A DNA stretch of 64,000 nt from Micrococcaceae bacterium Sec5.1. GTDB taxonomy: Bacteria > Actinomycetota > Actinomycetes > Actinomycetales > Micrococcaceae. The position numbers and the translations under genes were made by a program. Positions 19,965 to 33,286 of this stretch are shown here, in pieces (positions within the stretch are counted from its first letter, which is position 1; the number at the start of each line of letters is the position of its first letter). Where the stretch lies: positions 1,798,001-1,862,000 of the forward strand of contig CP143430.1 in the NCBI GenBank assembly GCA_039636795.1, read 5' to 3'. The notes beneath the pieces are model-generated. The model worked only from the letters and a program-made list of their open reading frames with translations, did no database searches and was not told the DNA's origin.

Positions 19965-22193
19965 ATGCACGACGCTGATTTGGTCCACGAGCAGGAATAC
20001 GTTGCTGGGCTGTACGCCCGGCTCGATGAGCTGCGCGAAGAAAAGCGCGCCCAGCTGGCGCAGGTGCGCAAGGCCGGTGCAGTGGGAACCATGCAAAACG
20101 TGTCCGAACGTGACGCGTTCGCCGCGCTGTATGAGGACCGCCTTGCCCAGCTCGACGCCGTCGATGACCGTCTGGTTTTCGGCCGCCTTGATCTGGACTC
20201 GGGTGAGGCTCAGTACATTGGGCGCATCGGATTGTCTACGGCCGATCTCCAGCGGCTCATGGTTGACTGGCGTGCGCCCGAAGCCGGCCACTTCTATCAG
20301 GCCACCGCATTCGACCGCCAAGGTGTGCGCCGCCGTCGGCACCTGATCCTGCAAGGCCGTGACGTGAAGGCGATCGAGGACGATGTCCTGGATGCCGGGA
20401 TGCTCGCGGACAACGATTCCCTGCAGGGCGAGGGCGCGCTCCTCGCGGCCCTGAATTCCAAGCGCACGGGCCGCATGTCGGACATCGTGGGAACCATCCA
20501 GTCGGAGCAGGACAGGATCATCCGTTCCTCGATCTCGGGCGCGCTCGTCGTGCAAGGTGGTCCCGGAACGGGTAAGACCGCAGTGGCACTGCACCGCGCC
20601 GCCTACCTGCTGTACACGCACCGTGATCGCCTTAAGAGTGCCGGCGTGCTGCTGGTGGGACCGTCGTCGTCGTTCATGCACTACATCGAGCGTGTGCTGC
20701 CGTCGCTGGGCGAGACCGGCGTCGTCATGGCCAGTCTTGGCCGACTCATGCCCGGAATCCACGCTGTTCCCGAGGAAGATCCCGATGTCGCTGCCCTCAA
20801 AGGCAAGCTCGACATGGCCACGGTGGTGGCCAACGCTGTAGCGAACCGGCAGCGCACGCCTGCAGAAGACCGCATTCTCGAAGTGGATTCCCGCAAGCTG
20901 ACGCTGACCGTCCGACAGGTCCGCCGGGCGCGGGAAAAGGCCCGTGCCACCGGCAAACCCCACAATGAAGCCCGCCTGACGTTCGTCAAGATCCTCCTCC
21001 GTGAGCTCACGGAGCAACTGACGGACCTCGTCGAGGAATCGAACATCGGCAATAACGCCGATCGCGCCTACCTCGCCGAAGACGTCCGGTCTGCCCGGGA
21101 CGTCCGTATCGCCTTGAACCTGTGCTGGATGCCGATGACGCCCGAGAAGCTGATCTCGGAGCTCTTCAGCAAGCCCGCCATCCTGGAAGCCTGCACGCCG
21201 CACCTCACACCGGAACAGCGATCCCTCCTGCAGAGGCCCGTCGATGCTCCCTGGACCGAGGCTGACGTACCGCTTTTGGACGAAGCTGCTGAGCTCCTCG
21301 GTGAGCTGGACCCTGCCGCGGGCAGGGGACTGGCCCAGCAGGAAGCCGACCGCGCCCGCGATCTCGCCAACGCCAAGCAGACCCTGGCCAACATGGAAGC
21401 CATGGGCGTGGATGTCCTGGTGAGCGCCGAAGAACTGGCAGACCAGAACCAGGAACGCGAGAACCGGCTCACCGCAGCCGAGCGCGCCACGAGTGACCGT
21501 TCCTGGGCTTTCGGCCACATCGTGGTTGATGAGGCACAGGAGCTTTCGGCCATGCAGTGGCGGCTTCTCGTGCGTCGCTGCCCGTTGAAGTCCTTCACAA
21601 TCGTGGGGGACATCGCCCAAACGAGTGCCGCGGCTGGCGCCAATTCGTGGCAAAGCGCGCTGGCGCCGTCGTTCGGTGACCGCTGGCAGCTCGAAGAGCT
21701 CACCGTCAACTACCGCACGCCGTCCCAGATCGCGGAAGCCGCTGTCCGGATGGCCAACCGCGCAGGCCTGGTGGTCTCAGCTCCGAAGGCTGTGCGCGAA
21801 GGCAAATGGTGGCCCATTGTGGACCGCGTCGAAGCGGACGGTATTGTCTCCCGCCTGGTCGAGGTCCTGCCTGAGGAAGTGGAAGCAATCGACGGCGGCC
21901 TGCTGGCTGTGATCGCCGACGGCCCACTGCTGCCGCAGGCGGCTGCTGCGCTGCGTGAGATCTACGGCCGCCGCATCGGCTCGGGAGCCGGAAGCTACGA
22001 GCAGGACATCGTGGTCATCAGTCCCAAGGAGGCGAAGGGCCTGGAATTTGATGGCGTCATCGTCCTGGAGCCGGCCGCCATGCTCAATCACGAGCACGGC
22101 AAGGTGGGCGACCTCTACGTCGCTATGACCCGACCCACTCAGCGGCTCAGGCTCATCGCCGCGGCACCGCTGCCTGCCGGCATTGAGCGCTAG
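19965..22193 (+). CDS. HelD/HelR-like RNA polymerase-associated superfamily 1 ATPase
   Basis: A 742-residue UvrD-like ATPase. An N-terminal helical region (about 1-60, EEKRAQLAQVRKAG) resembles the coiled coil that HelD inserts into the RNA polymerase secondary channel. Helicase motifs follow: Walker A GGPGTGKTAVALHRA near residue 197, DEAQELSAMQW near 522, GDIAQTS, NYRTPSQIAEA, KGLEFDGVIVLEP and VAMTRPTQRL. Actinobacterial HelD/HelR dislodge polymerase from DNA and some protect it from rifamycins; which type this is cannot be decided here, and no rifamycin-associated element was recognised upstream. It lies between mpg and tyrS, near the rRNA operon. Confidence 0.85.
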   Translation: MHDADLVHEQEYVAGLYARLDELREEKRAQLAQVRKAGAVGTMQNVSERDAFAALYEDRLAQLDAVDDRLVFGRLDLDSGEAQYIGRIGLSTADLQRLMVDWRAPEAGHFYQATAFDRQGVRRRRHLILQGRDVKAIEDDVLDAGMLADNDSLQGEGALLAALNSKRTGRMSDIVGTIQSEQDRIIRSSISGALVVQGGPGTGKTAVALHRAAYLLYTHRDRLKSAGVLLVGPSSSFMHYIERVLPSLGETGVVMASLGRLMPGIHAVPEEDPDVAALKGKLDMATVVANAVANRQRTPAEDRILEVDSRKLTLTVRQVRRAREKARATGKPHNEARLTFVKILLRELTEQLTDLVEESNIGNNADRAYLAEDVRSARDVRIALNLCWMPMTPEKLISELFSKPAILEACTPHLTPEQRSLLQRPVDAPWTEADVPLLDEAAELLGELDPAAGRGLAQQEADRARDLANAKQTLANMEAMGVDVLVSAEELADQNQERENRLTAAERATSDRSWAFGHIVVDEAQELSAMQWRLLVRRCPLKSFTIVGDIAQTSAAAGANSWQSALAPSFGDRWQLEELTVNYRTPSQIAEAAVRMANRAGLVVSAPKAVREGKWWPIVDRVEADGIVSRLVEVLPEEVEAIDGGLLAVIADGPLLPQAAAALREIYGRRIGSGAGSYEQDIVVISPKEAKGLEFDGVIVLEPAAMLNHEHGKVGDLYVAMTRPTQRLRLIAAAPLPAGIER

Positions 22194-22230
22194 GAAAAGC
22201 AGGTTCAACAATCCTGCTAACTTAGAACTC

Positions 22231-23541
22231 GTGTCACACGTAAACAACATCGAGTCCCAGCACAACGATCCCGCCTTTGCCAACATCTGGCAGGAGCTCA
22301 AATGGCGCGGCCTTGTCCACGTTTCCACCGACGAAACGGAACTGGAAAAGCTGCTCGCCGGGGACCCGATCACGTATTACTGTGGCTTCGACCCCACCGC
22401 CCCGTCCCTTCACCTGGGTAACCTGGTGCAGCTCCTCCTGATGCGTCGATTGCAGCTGGCCGGCCACAAGCCGCTCGGCCTGGTTGGCGGGTCCACGGGC
22501 CTGATCGGCGATCCGCGTCCGACGGCGGAACGCACCTTGAACACCAAGGACACCGTTGCGGAGTGGGTCGGCTACCTTCAGGGCCAGGTGCGCCGTTTCC
22601 TCAGTTTTGAGGGCGACAACGCGGCGCGCATGGTCAACAACCTGGACTGGACGGCGCCGCTGAGCGCCATCGACTTCCTGCGGGAAATCGGCAAGCACTT
22701 CCGGGTGGGCACCATGCTGCGCAAAGATGCTGTCGCGTCGCGGTTGAGCTCCGACGAGGGCATCAGCTACACCGAGTTCAGCTACCAGATCCTGCAGGGC
22801 ATGGACTACCTCCAACTGTTCCGCGACTACGGCTGTGCACTGCAGACCGGTGGCTCGGACCAGTGGGGCAACCTCACCAGCGGCACCGAACTCATCCGCA
22901 AGGTGGAGGGCAAGAGCGTCCACGCCCTGGGTACGCCTCTCATCACCAACTCGGACGGCACCAAGTTCGGCAAGAGCGAGGGCAACGCCATTTGGCTGGA
23001 CCCCGAAATGTGCAGCCCGTACGCGTTCTACCAGTTCTGGCTGAACACGGCCGATGCTGATGTGGTGGATCGGCTGAAGGTCTTCACGTTCCTTTCACGT
23101 GCGGAAATTGAAGAGCTTGGCCAGTCAGTTGCTGAGCGCCCGTTTGCCCGCGAAGGCCAGAAGAAGCTTGCATTCGAAGTGACCTCATTGGTGCACGGGA
23201 TCGATGCGACCGAAAAGGTTATCGCAGCCTCGGCAGCGCTCTTCGGCAACGGCGACCTCACCGTCCTTGATGAGCACACCCTGGAATCAGCGACGGCAGA
23301 ACTTCCGTCCGCGAAGATCAGCGCCGACGGTCTGGGCATCATCGACTTGCTCGTGGCCTCCGGTTTGTCCGACAGCAAGTCGGCAGCCCGCCGGACCGTG
23401 GGGGAGGGCGGCGCCTACGTGAACAACACGAAAGTGTCCGATCCCGACGCCGTCATCGCCCAGGACGAGCTCTTGCACGGCCGCTACTTGCTCCTTCGAC
23501 GGGGCAAGAAGAACCTGGCGACCATTGAGGTTTCAGCCTAG
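22231..23541 (+). CDS. tyrS: Tyrosyl-tRNA synthetase
   Basis: A 436-residue class Ic synthetase. It has the HIGH-type motif PSLHLGNLV near residue 61, the KMSKS-type motif KFGKSEGNAIW near 247, tyrosine pocket residues in YQILQGMDYLQLF and GGSDQWGN, and a C-terminal S4 RNA-binding domain (about 370-436). GTG at 22231 is chosen because residues upstream in the open frame do not belong to the family. The gene follows the HelD-like gene by 37 bases. Confidence 0.96.
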   Translation: MSHVNNIESQHNDPAFANIWQELKWRGLVHVSTDETELEKLLAGDPITYYCGFDPTAPSLHLGNLVQLLLMRRLQLAGHKPLGLVGGSTGLIGDPRPTAERTLNTKDTVAEWVGYLQGQVRRFLSFEGDNAARMVNNLDWTAPLSAIDFLREIGKHFRVGTMLRKDAVASRLSSDEGISYTEFSYQILQGMDYLQLFRDYGCALQTGGSDQWGNLTSGTELIRKVEGKSVHALGTPLITNSDGTKFGKSEGNAIWLDPEMCSPYAFYQFWLNTADADVVDRLKVFTFLSRAEIEELGQSVAERPFAREGQKKLAFEVTSLVHGIDATEKVIAASAALFGNGDLTVLDEHTLESATAELPSAKISADGLGIIDLLVASGLSDSKSAARRTVGEGGAYVNNTKVSDPDAVIAQDELLHGRYLLLRRGKKNLATIEVSA

Positions 23542-23563
23542 GTTTTCTCAGTAGTCCAGTTCC

Positions 23564-23600
23564 GAAAGGGCCGGTAACCGCTATGGTTGCCGGCCTTTTC
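23564..23600 (+). terminator. Intrinsic terminator of tyrS
   Basis: GAAAGGGCCGGTAACC pairs with GGTTGCCGGCCTTTTC across a short loop (23580-23584). It is GC-rich and ends in a T-rich stretch, 23 bases after the tyrS stop. Confidence 0.85.
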
Positions 23601-23622
23601 TGCGTTTGATTAGGCGCCCGGC

Positions 23623-23690
23623 GGCGGGGGTCATCCTCTGCGCGCTCGCTCCTTCGTCGCTTGGACGCGCGCTGCCGGATGACCCCCGCC
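23623..23690. repeat. Long imperfect palindrome (REP-like element)
   Basis: GGCGGGGGTCATCC (23623-23636) is the exact reverse complement of GGATGACCCCCGCC (23677-23690). The inner flanks also pair through GCGCGC segments around a CTCCTTCG loop. It is too far from tyrS to be its first terminator and looks like a dispersed intergenic palindrome. Confidence 0.75.
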
Positions 23691-23697
23691 CCGGTTG

Positions 23698-23790
23698 TTC
23701 TCGCACATCGTCGTTGTTTTTGGGCATCCTTCTCGCACATCGTCGTTGTTTTCGAGCATCGTTCTCTCATGTCCTGTCGGGTCCTGGTGG
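23698..23790. repeat. Second, shorter array of the 32-bp repeat class
   Basis: Units begin TTCTCGCACATCGTCG at 23698 and 23730 and TTCTCTCATGTCCTG at 23762, exactly 32 bases apart. The third unit has nearly the same core as the array at 17.4 kb (TTCTCTCACGTCCTG). The first two are a variant with a T-rich second half. Confidence 0.85.
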
Positions 23791-24000
23791 TGGGGTTGGG
23801 AATGTTCGACGGCGGTGGTCGGGTTTGGTGTTTGGCGGACGGGACCGTGGGTTTTTGGTTGGTGTGACGGGGTTCACGGGTGGTTGTTGTGGTGGTTTTG
23901 GGGTGTTTTTGGGTTTGGGTGGTTCTGGTTGGCTTGTGTTTGCGGGGTTTTTGGGGGTGTGGGGGTGGATTTGTGTCGGGGCTGGTGGGCGTGTAATGTC
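23791..24000. other. Strongly G+T-biased strand upstream of the rRNA operon
   Basis: About 200 bases are dominated by G and T on the plus strand (repeated GGTGGTT, GGGTTTGG and GGGGTG runs) with few A or C. Open frames on both strands here encode only low-complexity threonine/lysine/proline or glycine/tryptophan strings, so I see no gene. Confidence 0.7.
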
Positions 24001-24425
24001 TTCTGAGTCGCCGCGAGTGAGACAGCCTGGTGCTGGGAACTGCGGGGGCCAACCCCTTTGATAACAGCCTGGAATATGGTGCGCTTTTGGGCGTGCCGGT
24101 AACGGGTGGGGCCGATGCGGCGGGATCGAAAATCGCGGAAACGTTGATTTGCATGGATCCGGTTGATCGGGTAAGTTTGAAAAGTTGCTCCGGAGCGATC
24201 CTGTGGCCCTGTAAGGGGTTCTGGTGGTGCCGGTTAGTGTCTGTTGTTTGAGAACTCAATAGTGTGCCAAGTTTGTTGATGCCGATTGTTTTATTGATTG
24301 GTTGAAATTATGGCCAGGCCGTTGCGCACCCCCGTGTGTGGTGGTCTGGTTTTCAGCTGGTTTCGAATTTTGTGCAGCCGTGCCCGGCCGTTATTTCCGG
24401 TGGGTGTGGTTGTGTCTGTTATTTT
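24001..24425 (+). promoter_or_regulatory. rRNA operon promoter/leader region with boxA-like antitermination signal
   Basis: No gene is present. TGTTTGAGAACTCAATAGTG (24245-24264) is the actinobacterial rrn leader motif associated with antitermination and appears in similar form before the 23S gene. A small GC palindrome GCTCCGGAGC lies at 24187-24196, after TTTGAAAAG. An AT-rich block around TTGATAACAGCCTGGAATAT (24054-24077) is one possible promoter, but no hexamer pair with good spacing can be fixed by eye. TGCCAAGTTTGTTGATG (24265-24281) may form the pre-16S stem. Confidence 0.55.
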
Positions 24426-29637
<5,212 letters not shown>

Positions 29638-29833
29638 CACACAAAAACACTGCACGCGTCCACTATGTGGTTCCCGAACAACAAAACCATTTGTTGCTCA
29701 CGGGAACAAAAACCACAACTAAATACACAACACCACAGGACCCTCAACATCGAGGGAACACACATGTTGTAACCACAAAGCTTCCCACCCCAACACCGGC
29801 ACCAACAACCGGCACAGGGGTTCGGGTAACAAG
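29638..29833 (+). other. 23S-5S spacer with pre-23S processing arm and hairpin
   Basis: CGCGTCCACTATGT (29655-29668) is the exact complement of 26378-26391, and the next 16 bases (29669-29684) continue the pairing with one mismatch and two wobbles, making a stem of about 30 bp around 23S. GTTCCCG (29670-29676) and CGGGAAC (29701-29707) can alternatively form a local hairpin. The spacer is A+C-rich, mirroring the G+T-rich spacer before 23S. Confidence 0.8.
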
Positions 29834-29952
29834 GTTACGGCGGTCATAGCGTGGGGGAAACGCCCGGTCCCATTCCGAACCCGGAAGCTAAGACCCACAG
29901 CGCCGATGGTACTGCACCCGGGAGGGTGTGGGAGAGTAGGACACCGCCGGAC
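29834..29952 (+). rRNA. 5S ribosomal RNA
   Basis: GTTACGGCGGTCATAGCG starts a 5S gene of about 119 bases. It contains CGCCCGGTCCCATTCCGAAC and the closing arm GACACCGCCGGAC, complementary to the start. It is the last gene of the rRNA operon. Confidence 0.95.
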
Positions 29953-29964
29953 ACACATTAGGTC

Positions 29965-30000
29965 GAGACCCCCCAACCCACACCAGGGTCGGGGGGTCTC
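29965..30000 (+). terminator. Primary terminator of the rRNA operon
   Basis: GAGACCCCCC (29965-29974) and GGGGGGTCTC (29991-30000) form a perfect 10-bp GC-rich stem 13 bases after 5S. Confidence 0.85.
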
Positions 30001-30038
30001 CCACATTAACGGCACGATCACCAAACCAGAACCAGGCA

Positions 30039-30063
30039 AGCCCCGACCACCACGGCCGGGGCT
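30039..30063 (+). terminator. Second hairpin after the rRNA operon
   Basis: AGCCCCG (30039-30045) and CGGGGCT (30057-30063) form a second stem, likely a backup terminator. The remaining sequence to 30288 holds the approach to the next gene. TTGACG (30139-30144) and TAGAAT (30169-30174) are present but 24 bases apart, so no promoter is called. Confidence 0.55.
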
Positions 30064-30288
30064 CCCCCATTTAAGACCCCAAAAGGCGCAGCGCCAACAA
30101 GGCTGTGAGACTTGCCACGGGATGCCCATGCAGGCGCCTTGACGTTCGGCGCCTGAGGCGCTGTCGCCTAGAATTGCATAAGACATACGAGTCGGCGGCC
30201 CAGTGCTGTAGACGGCGTGACAACGAAATAAGGGTTATGAGCGACTACGCACGCGCCAGTGGTCGGCTCGCAACAGGAGGAATCCACC

Positions 30289-32298
30289 ATGGCTGAGCAC
30301 AACGGCGGCAATCGCGACGGCAACCGCGGAAACTTTGGCGGGAATCGCGGTGAGCGCGGCTCTTTCCGCCCCAACAACAACTCCGGTGGAGACCCTCGCG
30401 GATTCCGTTCCAGGGAGAATCGCGACGGTAGTGAGCAGGGTCGTTCCTTCGGTGGCGATCGTGATCGTAAGCCCTTTGGTGACCGTGGTGACCGCGGTGA
30501 TCGTCCGGCCCGTGATGGTGAGCGTCGTCCGTTCAACAATGACCGTGGCGAGCGTAAGCCGTTCGGCGACCGCCCGCCCCGCGATGGTGAGCGTCGTTCC
30601 TTCGGTGGCGATCGTGATCGTAAGCCGTTCGGTGACCGCGGTGACCGCGGTGATCGTCCGGCCCGTGATGGTGAGCGTCGTCCGTTCAACAACGACCGCG
30701 CCGAGCGTAAACCCTTCGGTGACCGTCCCGAGCGTGGCCCACGGAACTTCGATGGCCCGCGTCGAGATGGCGATGAGCGTCGTCCCTTCAACAATGACCG
30801 CGGTGATCGTCCGGCCCGTGATGGTGAGCGTCGTCCGTTCAACAACGACCGCGGCGAGCGTAAACCCTTCGGTGACCGTCCCGAGCGTGGCCCACGGAAC
30901 TTCGATGGCCCGCGTCGAGATGGCGATGAGCGTCGTCCCTTCAACAATGACCGTGGTGACCGTCCCGCGCGCGATGGTGAGCGTCGTCCGTTCAACAGCG
31001 ACCGTGGCGAGCGTAAGCCGTTTGGTGACCGTCCCGCGCGTGGTGGTGAGCGTCGTCCGTTCAACAGTGACCGTGGCGAGCGTAAGCCCTTCGGTAGCCG
31101 CCCTGAGCGTGGCCCGCGGAACTTTGATGGCCCGCGTCGTGATGGCGAGGAGCGTCGTCCGTTCAGCAATGATCGTGGCGAGCGTAAGCCGTTTGGTGAC
31201 CGTCCCGAGCGTGGTGGCGAGCGTCGTCCGTTCAACAATGACCGCTCCAACTCCTGGGAAGACCGTCCCGCCCGCGTTCCCAACGCGAAGGACATTCGCA
31301 GCGCCAACCGCCCTGACCGCGAACGTTCTCCGGAGATCGATGAGGATGTCACGGGCAAGGAACTTGACCGCGCCACCGGGCACCAGATCAAGACCCTCGA
31401 AGAGCAGAGCGCAGGCTGGGTGGCGAAGCACCTGGTCATGGCCGGTCGCCTGATCGACATCGAGCCGGAGCTGGCCTTCCAACACGCTTTGGCCGCCAGC
31501 CGCAGGGGTGGCCGGCTGTCGGCTGTCCGGGAAGCTGTTGGCTTGACGGCTTACGCTGCAGGTCACTATGGCGAAGCGCTGCGCGAATTCCGTACGTACC
31601 GCCGCATCAGCGGATCCAACGTTCACCTGCCCGTCATGGCGGACTGTGAGCGTGGCCTTGGCCGCCCTGACCGTGCACTGGACATGGTCCGGTCTCCTGA
31701 AGCGCAGGATCTGGATGCTCCGGGCAAGGTAGAGCTGGCGATTGTGGCTTCGGGCGCCCGTGCTGACCTCAACCAACTTGATGCTGCTGTAGCCGAGCTT
31801 GAGATCCCGCAGCTGGACATTAACAGGGCGTTCTCTTACAGCCCCCGTCTGTTCCGCGCGTATGCAGAAGCACTGACTGCTGTGGGTCGCACTGAGGAAG
31901 CCGAAAAGTGGGCTCGTCAGGCACTGGTAGCTGAGAATGCCCTCGGCGTTGGTGACTTCGCCGAACCGGAAATTCTTGACCTCGGCTGGGACGAGCAGGA
32001 AGAAGCAGCGGCTGCACGGAAGCCACGCTTCGAGAAGCGCGGCGAGGATTCCGACGTCGTGAGGCCGGAAAGCGAAACGGTGATCGCGGAGGCGGCTGCT
32101 GCAGACGCCGAACACGACGACGTTGACATGGATGATGCCGAGTCGGATTACTTCGAGTCGGACGACGCCGAATCGGACATCGATTCAGCAGAAGAGGCTG
32201 ACGAAGCAGAAACAGAAGAAACAGAAGAAGAAGCCGACGAAACCGTATCCCATACGGAATCCACCGAGGAACAGGGCACTGACTCACAGCATGGCTGA
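30289..32298 (+). CDS. RG/D-rich repetitive polyampholyte protein with TPR-like core and acidic tail
   Basis: A 669-residue protein in three parts. Residues ~1-330 are disordered and repetitive, built from GERRPFNNDR, GERKPFGDR and RGPRNFDGPRRDGD units rich in Arg, Asp and Gly, like RNA-binding RGG regions. Residues ~345-580 are helical and TPR-like (FQHALAASRRGGRLSAVREA, YGEALREFRTYRRI). The last ~80 residues are almost all Glu/Asp/Ala. ATG at 30289 has a perfect AGGAGG nine bases upstream. Homologues of the TPR part precede the HAD-tlyA-nadK-recN block in other actinobacteria (recalled, Rv1691). Function is unknown; an RNA- or ribosome-associated role is inference from composition and its place right after the rRNA operon. 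The next gene starts inside its last codons. Confidence 0.85.
   Translation: MAEHNGGNRDGNRGNFGGNRGERGSFRPNNNSGGDPRGFRSRENRDGSEQGRSFGGDRDRKPFGDRGDRGDRPARDGERRPFNNDRGERKPFGDRPPRDGERRSFGGDRDRKPFGDRGDRGDRPARDGERRPFNNDRAERKPFGDRPERGPRNFDGPRRDGDERRPFNNDRGDRPARDGERRPFNNDRGERKPFGDRPERGPRNFDGPRRDGDERRPFNNDRGDRPARDGERRPFNSDRGERKPFGDRPARGGERRPFNSDRGERKPFGSRPERGPRNFDGPRRDGEERRPFSNDRGERKPFGDRPERGGERRPFNNDRSNSWEDRPARVPNAKDIRSANRPDRERSPEIDEDVTGKELDRATGHQIKTLEEQSAGWVAKHLVMAGRLIDIEPELAFQHALAASRRGGRLSAVREAVGLTAYAAGHYGEALREFRTYRRISGSNVHLPVMADCERGLGRPDRALDMVRSPEAQDLDAPGKVELAIVASGARADLNQLDAAVAELEIPQLDINRAFSYSPRLFRAYAEALTAVGRTEEAEKWARQALVAENALGVGDFAEPEILDLGWDEQEEAAAARKPRFEKRGEDSDVVRPESETVIAEAAAADAEHDDVDMDDAESDYFESDDAESDIDSAEEADEAETEETEEEADETVSHTESTEEQGTDSQHG
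30650..30955 (+). repeat. Two near-identical 153-bp direct repeats inside the RG-rich gene
   Basis: The segment from about 30650 to 30802 recurs at about 30803-30955 with only a few changes. The period is 153 bases (51 codons), so frame is kept. It contains GAGCGTAAACCCTTCGGTG and GGCCCACGGAACTTCGATGG in both copies. More diverged shorter repeats of 27-90 bases flank it (30.43-31.25 kb). Confidence 0.85.
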
Positions 32299-33277
32299 TT
32301 CACTCATTTCGTCCTTTGACGCGGTTCTTTCCGATCTTGATGGTGTCGTTTACGCAGGTCCCCATGCAATTCCCGGGGCTGTGGAGTCGCTGCAGCGCCT
32401 GGAGACCGTAGGCGTCGGCTTGGGTTACGTGACGAACAACGCCTCGCGTACTCCCGCCCAGGTTGCTGCGCACTTGCGGGAACTGGGGGCTCCTGCGGAG
32501 GATCACCAGGTGGTCAGTTCTTCGCAGGCTGCCGGGGAGCTGCTTGCTTCCATGCTGCCTGCGGGGGCTCACGTGCTCATTACCGGCAGCGCGGCGTTGG
32601 CCCACGAGATCGAACTGGTGGGCCTGAAGCCCGTGCATAGTGCGGCGGAATCGCCGGTAGCTGTTGTCCAGGGCTTCAACCCTGAGATCGGCTGGAAGGA
32701 CCTCGCTGAGGCCTCCTATGTTGTTGCCGGTGGCGCCCAGTGGTTTGCGACCAACACGGATATGTCGATCCCGCAGGCGCGCGGTATGGCTCCTGGCAAC
32801 GGTACTCTCGTTGCCGCAGTTGCGGCCGCAACGGGCAAGACGCCGATGGTGGCCGGTAAACCGGAGGCGCCATTGTTCCACGCTGCTGCCAAGCGCCTGA
32901 AGTCTGATCGCCCTTTGGTGGTGGGGGACCGTTTGGATACCGACATCCTGGGCGGCAACCGTGCGGGATTTTCGACGGCGGCGGTACTCACCGGCGTCGA
33001 TACCACGCTGTCGATTCTGGCTGCCCGGACGGAAGAGCGTCCGGACTACCTTTTGGCAGACTTGGGGGACCTTTACGCCCCTTACCCGGAAATCGTCAAC
33101 GACGCCGGCACTTACCGTTGCGGTGCAGCGTCAGCAGTTGCTGAGGATGGCAAGGTCACGTTGACCGGGGATAAGGATGACCTCGACGCGTGGCGTGCTG
33201 CCTGCGCGGCCTGGTGGGCTGAGGTTCCGGACACTGCTGTAGCTCAGGCGCCCCAGCTGGAATGGCGAACTCACTAG
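32291..33277 (+). CDS. HAD-IIA family phosphatase (NagD/phosphoglycolate phosphatase-like)
   Basis: A 328-residue haloacid-dehalogenase hydrolase. Motif I is FDAVLSDLDGVVYAGP near residue 9 (nucleophile Asp). The TNNASRTP motif is near residue 43. Motif IV, VVGDRLDTDILGGNRAGF, is near residue 215. This layout is the IIA cap type that dephosphorylates sugar phosphates, glycerol phosphate or phosphoglycolate. ATG at 32291 overlaps the preceding gene by 8 bases; the upstream open frame is only the acidic tail read out of frame. Confidence 0.92.
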   Translation: MADSLISSFDAVLSDLDGVVYAGPHAIPGAVESLQRLETVGVGLGYVTNNASRTPAQVAAHLRELGAPAEDHQVVSSSQAAGELLASMLPAGAHVLITGSAALAHEIELVGLKPVHSAAESPVAVVQGFNPEIGWKDLAEASYVVAGGAQWFATNTDMSIPQARGMAPGNGTLVAAVAAATGKTPMVAGKPEAPLFHAAAKRLKSDRPLVVGDRLDTDILGGNRAGFSTAAVLTGVDTTLSILAARTEERPDYLLADLGDLYAPYPEIVNDAGTYRCGAASAVAEDGKVTLTGDKDDLDAWRAACAAWWAEVPDTAVAQAPQLEWRTH

Positions 33278-33286
33278 ACTGGTGCG

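Noticed and set aside
23453..24259. 268-codon minus-strand open frame across the tyrS-rRNA gap
   Set aside because: The product is Lys/Thr/Pro low-complexity from the G+T-biased tract and repeats, with no start signal or domain.
30168..32115. Long minus-strand open frames opposite the RG-rich gene (430 and 626 codons)
   Set aside because: They arise because the GC-rich repeats lack stops in antisense. Their translations are low-complexity Thr/Ile/Val or Ser/Arg strings, and the plus strand has a perfect ribosome site.
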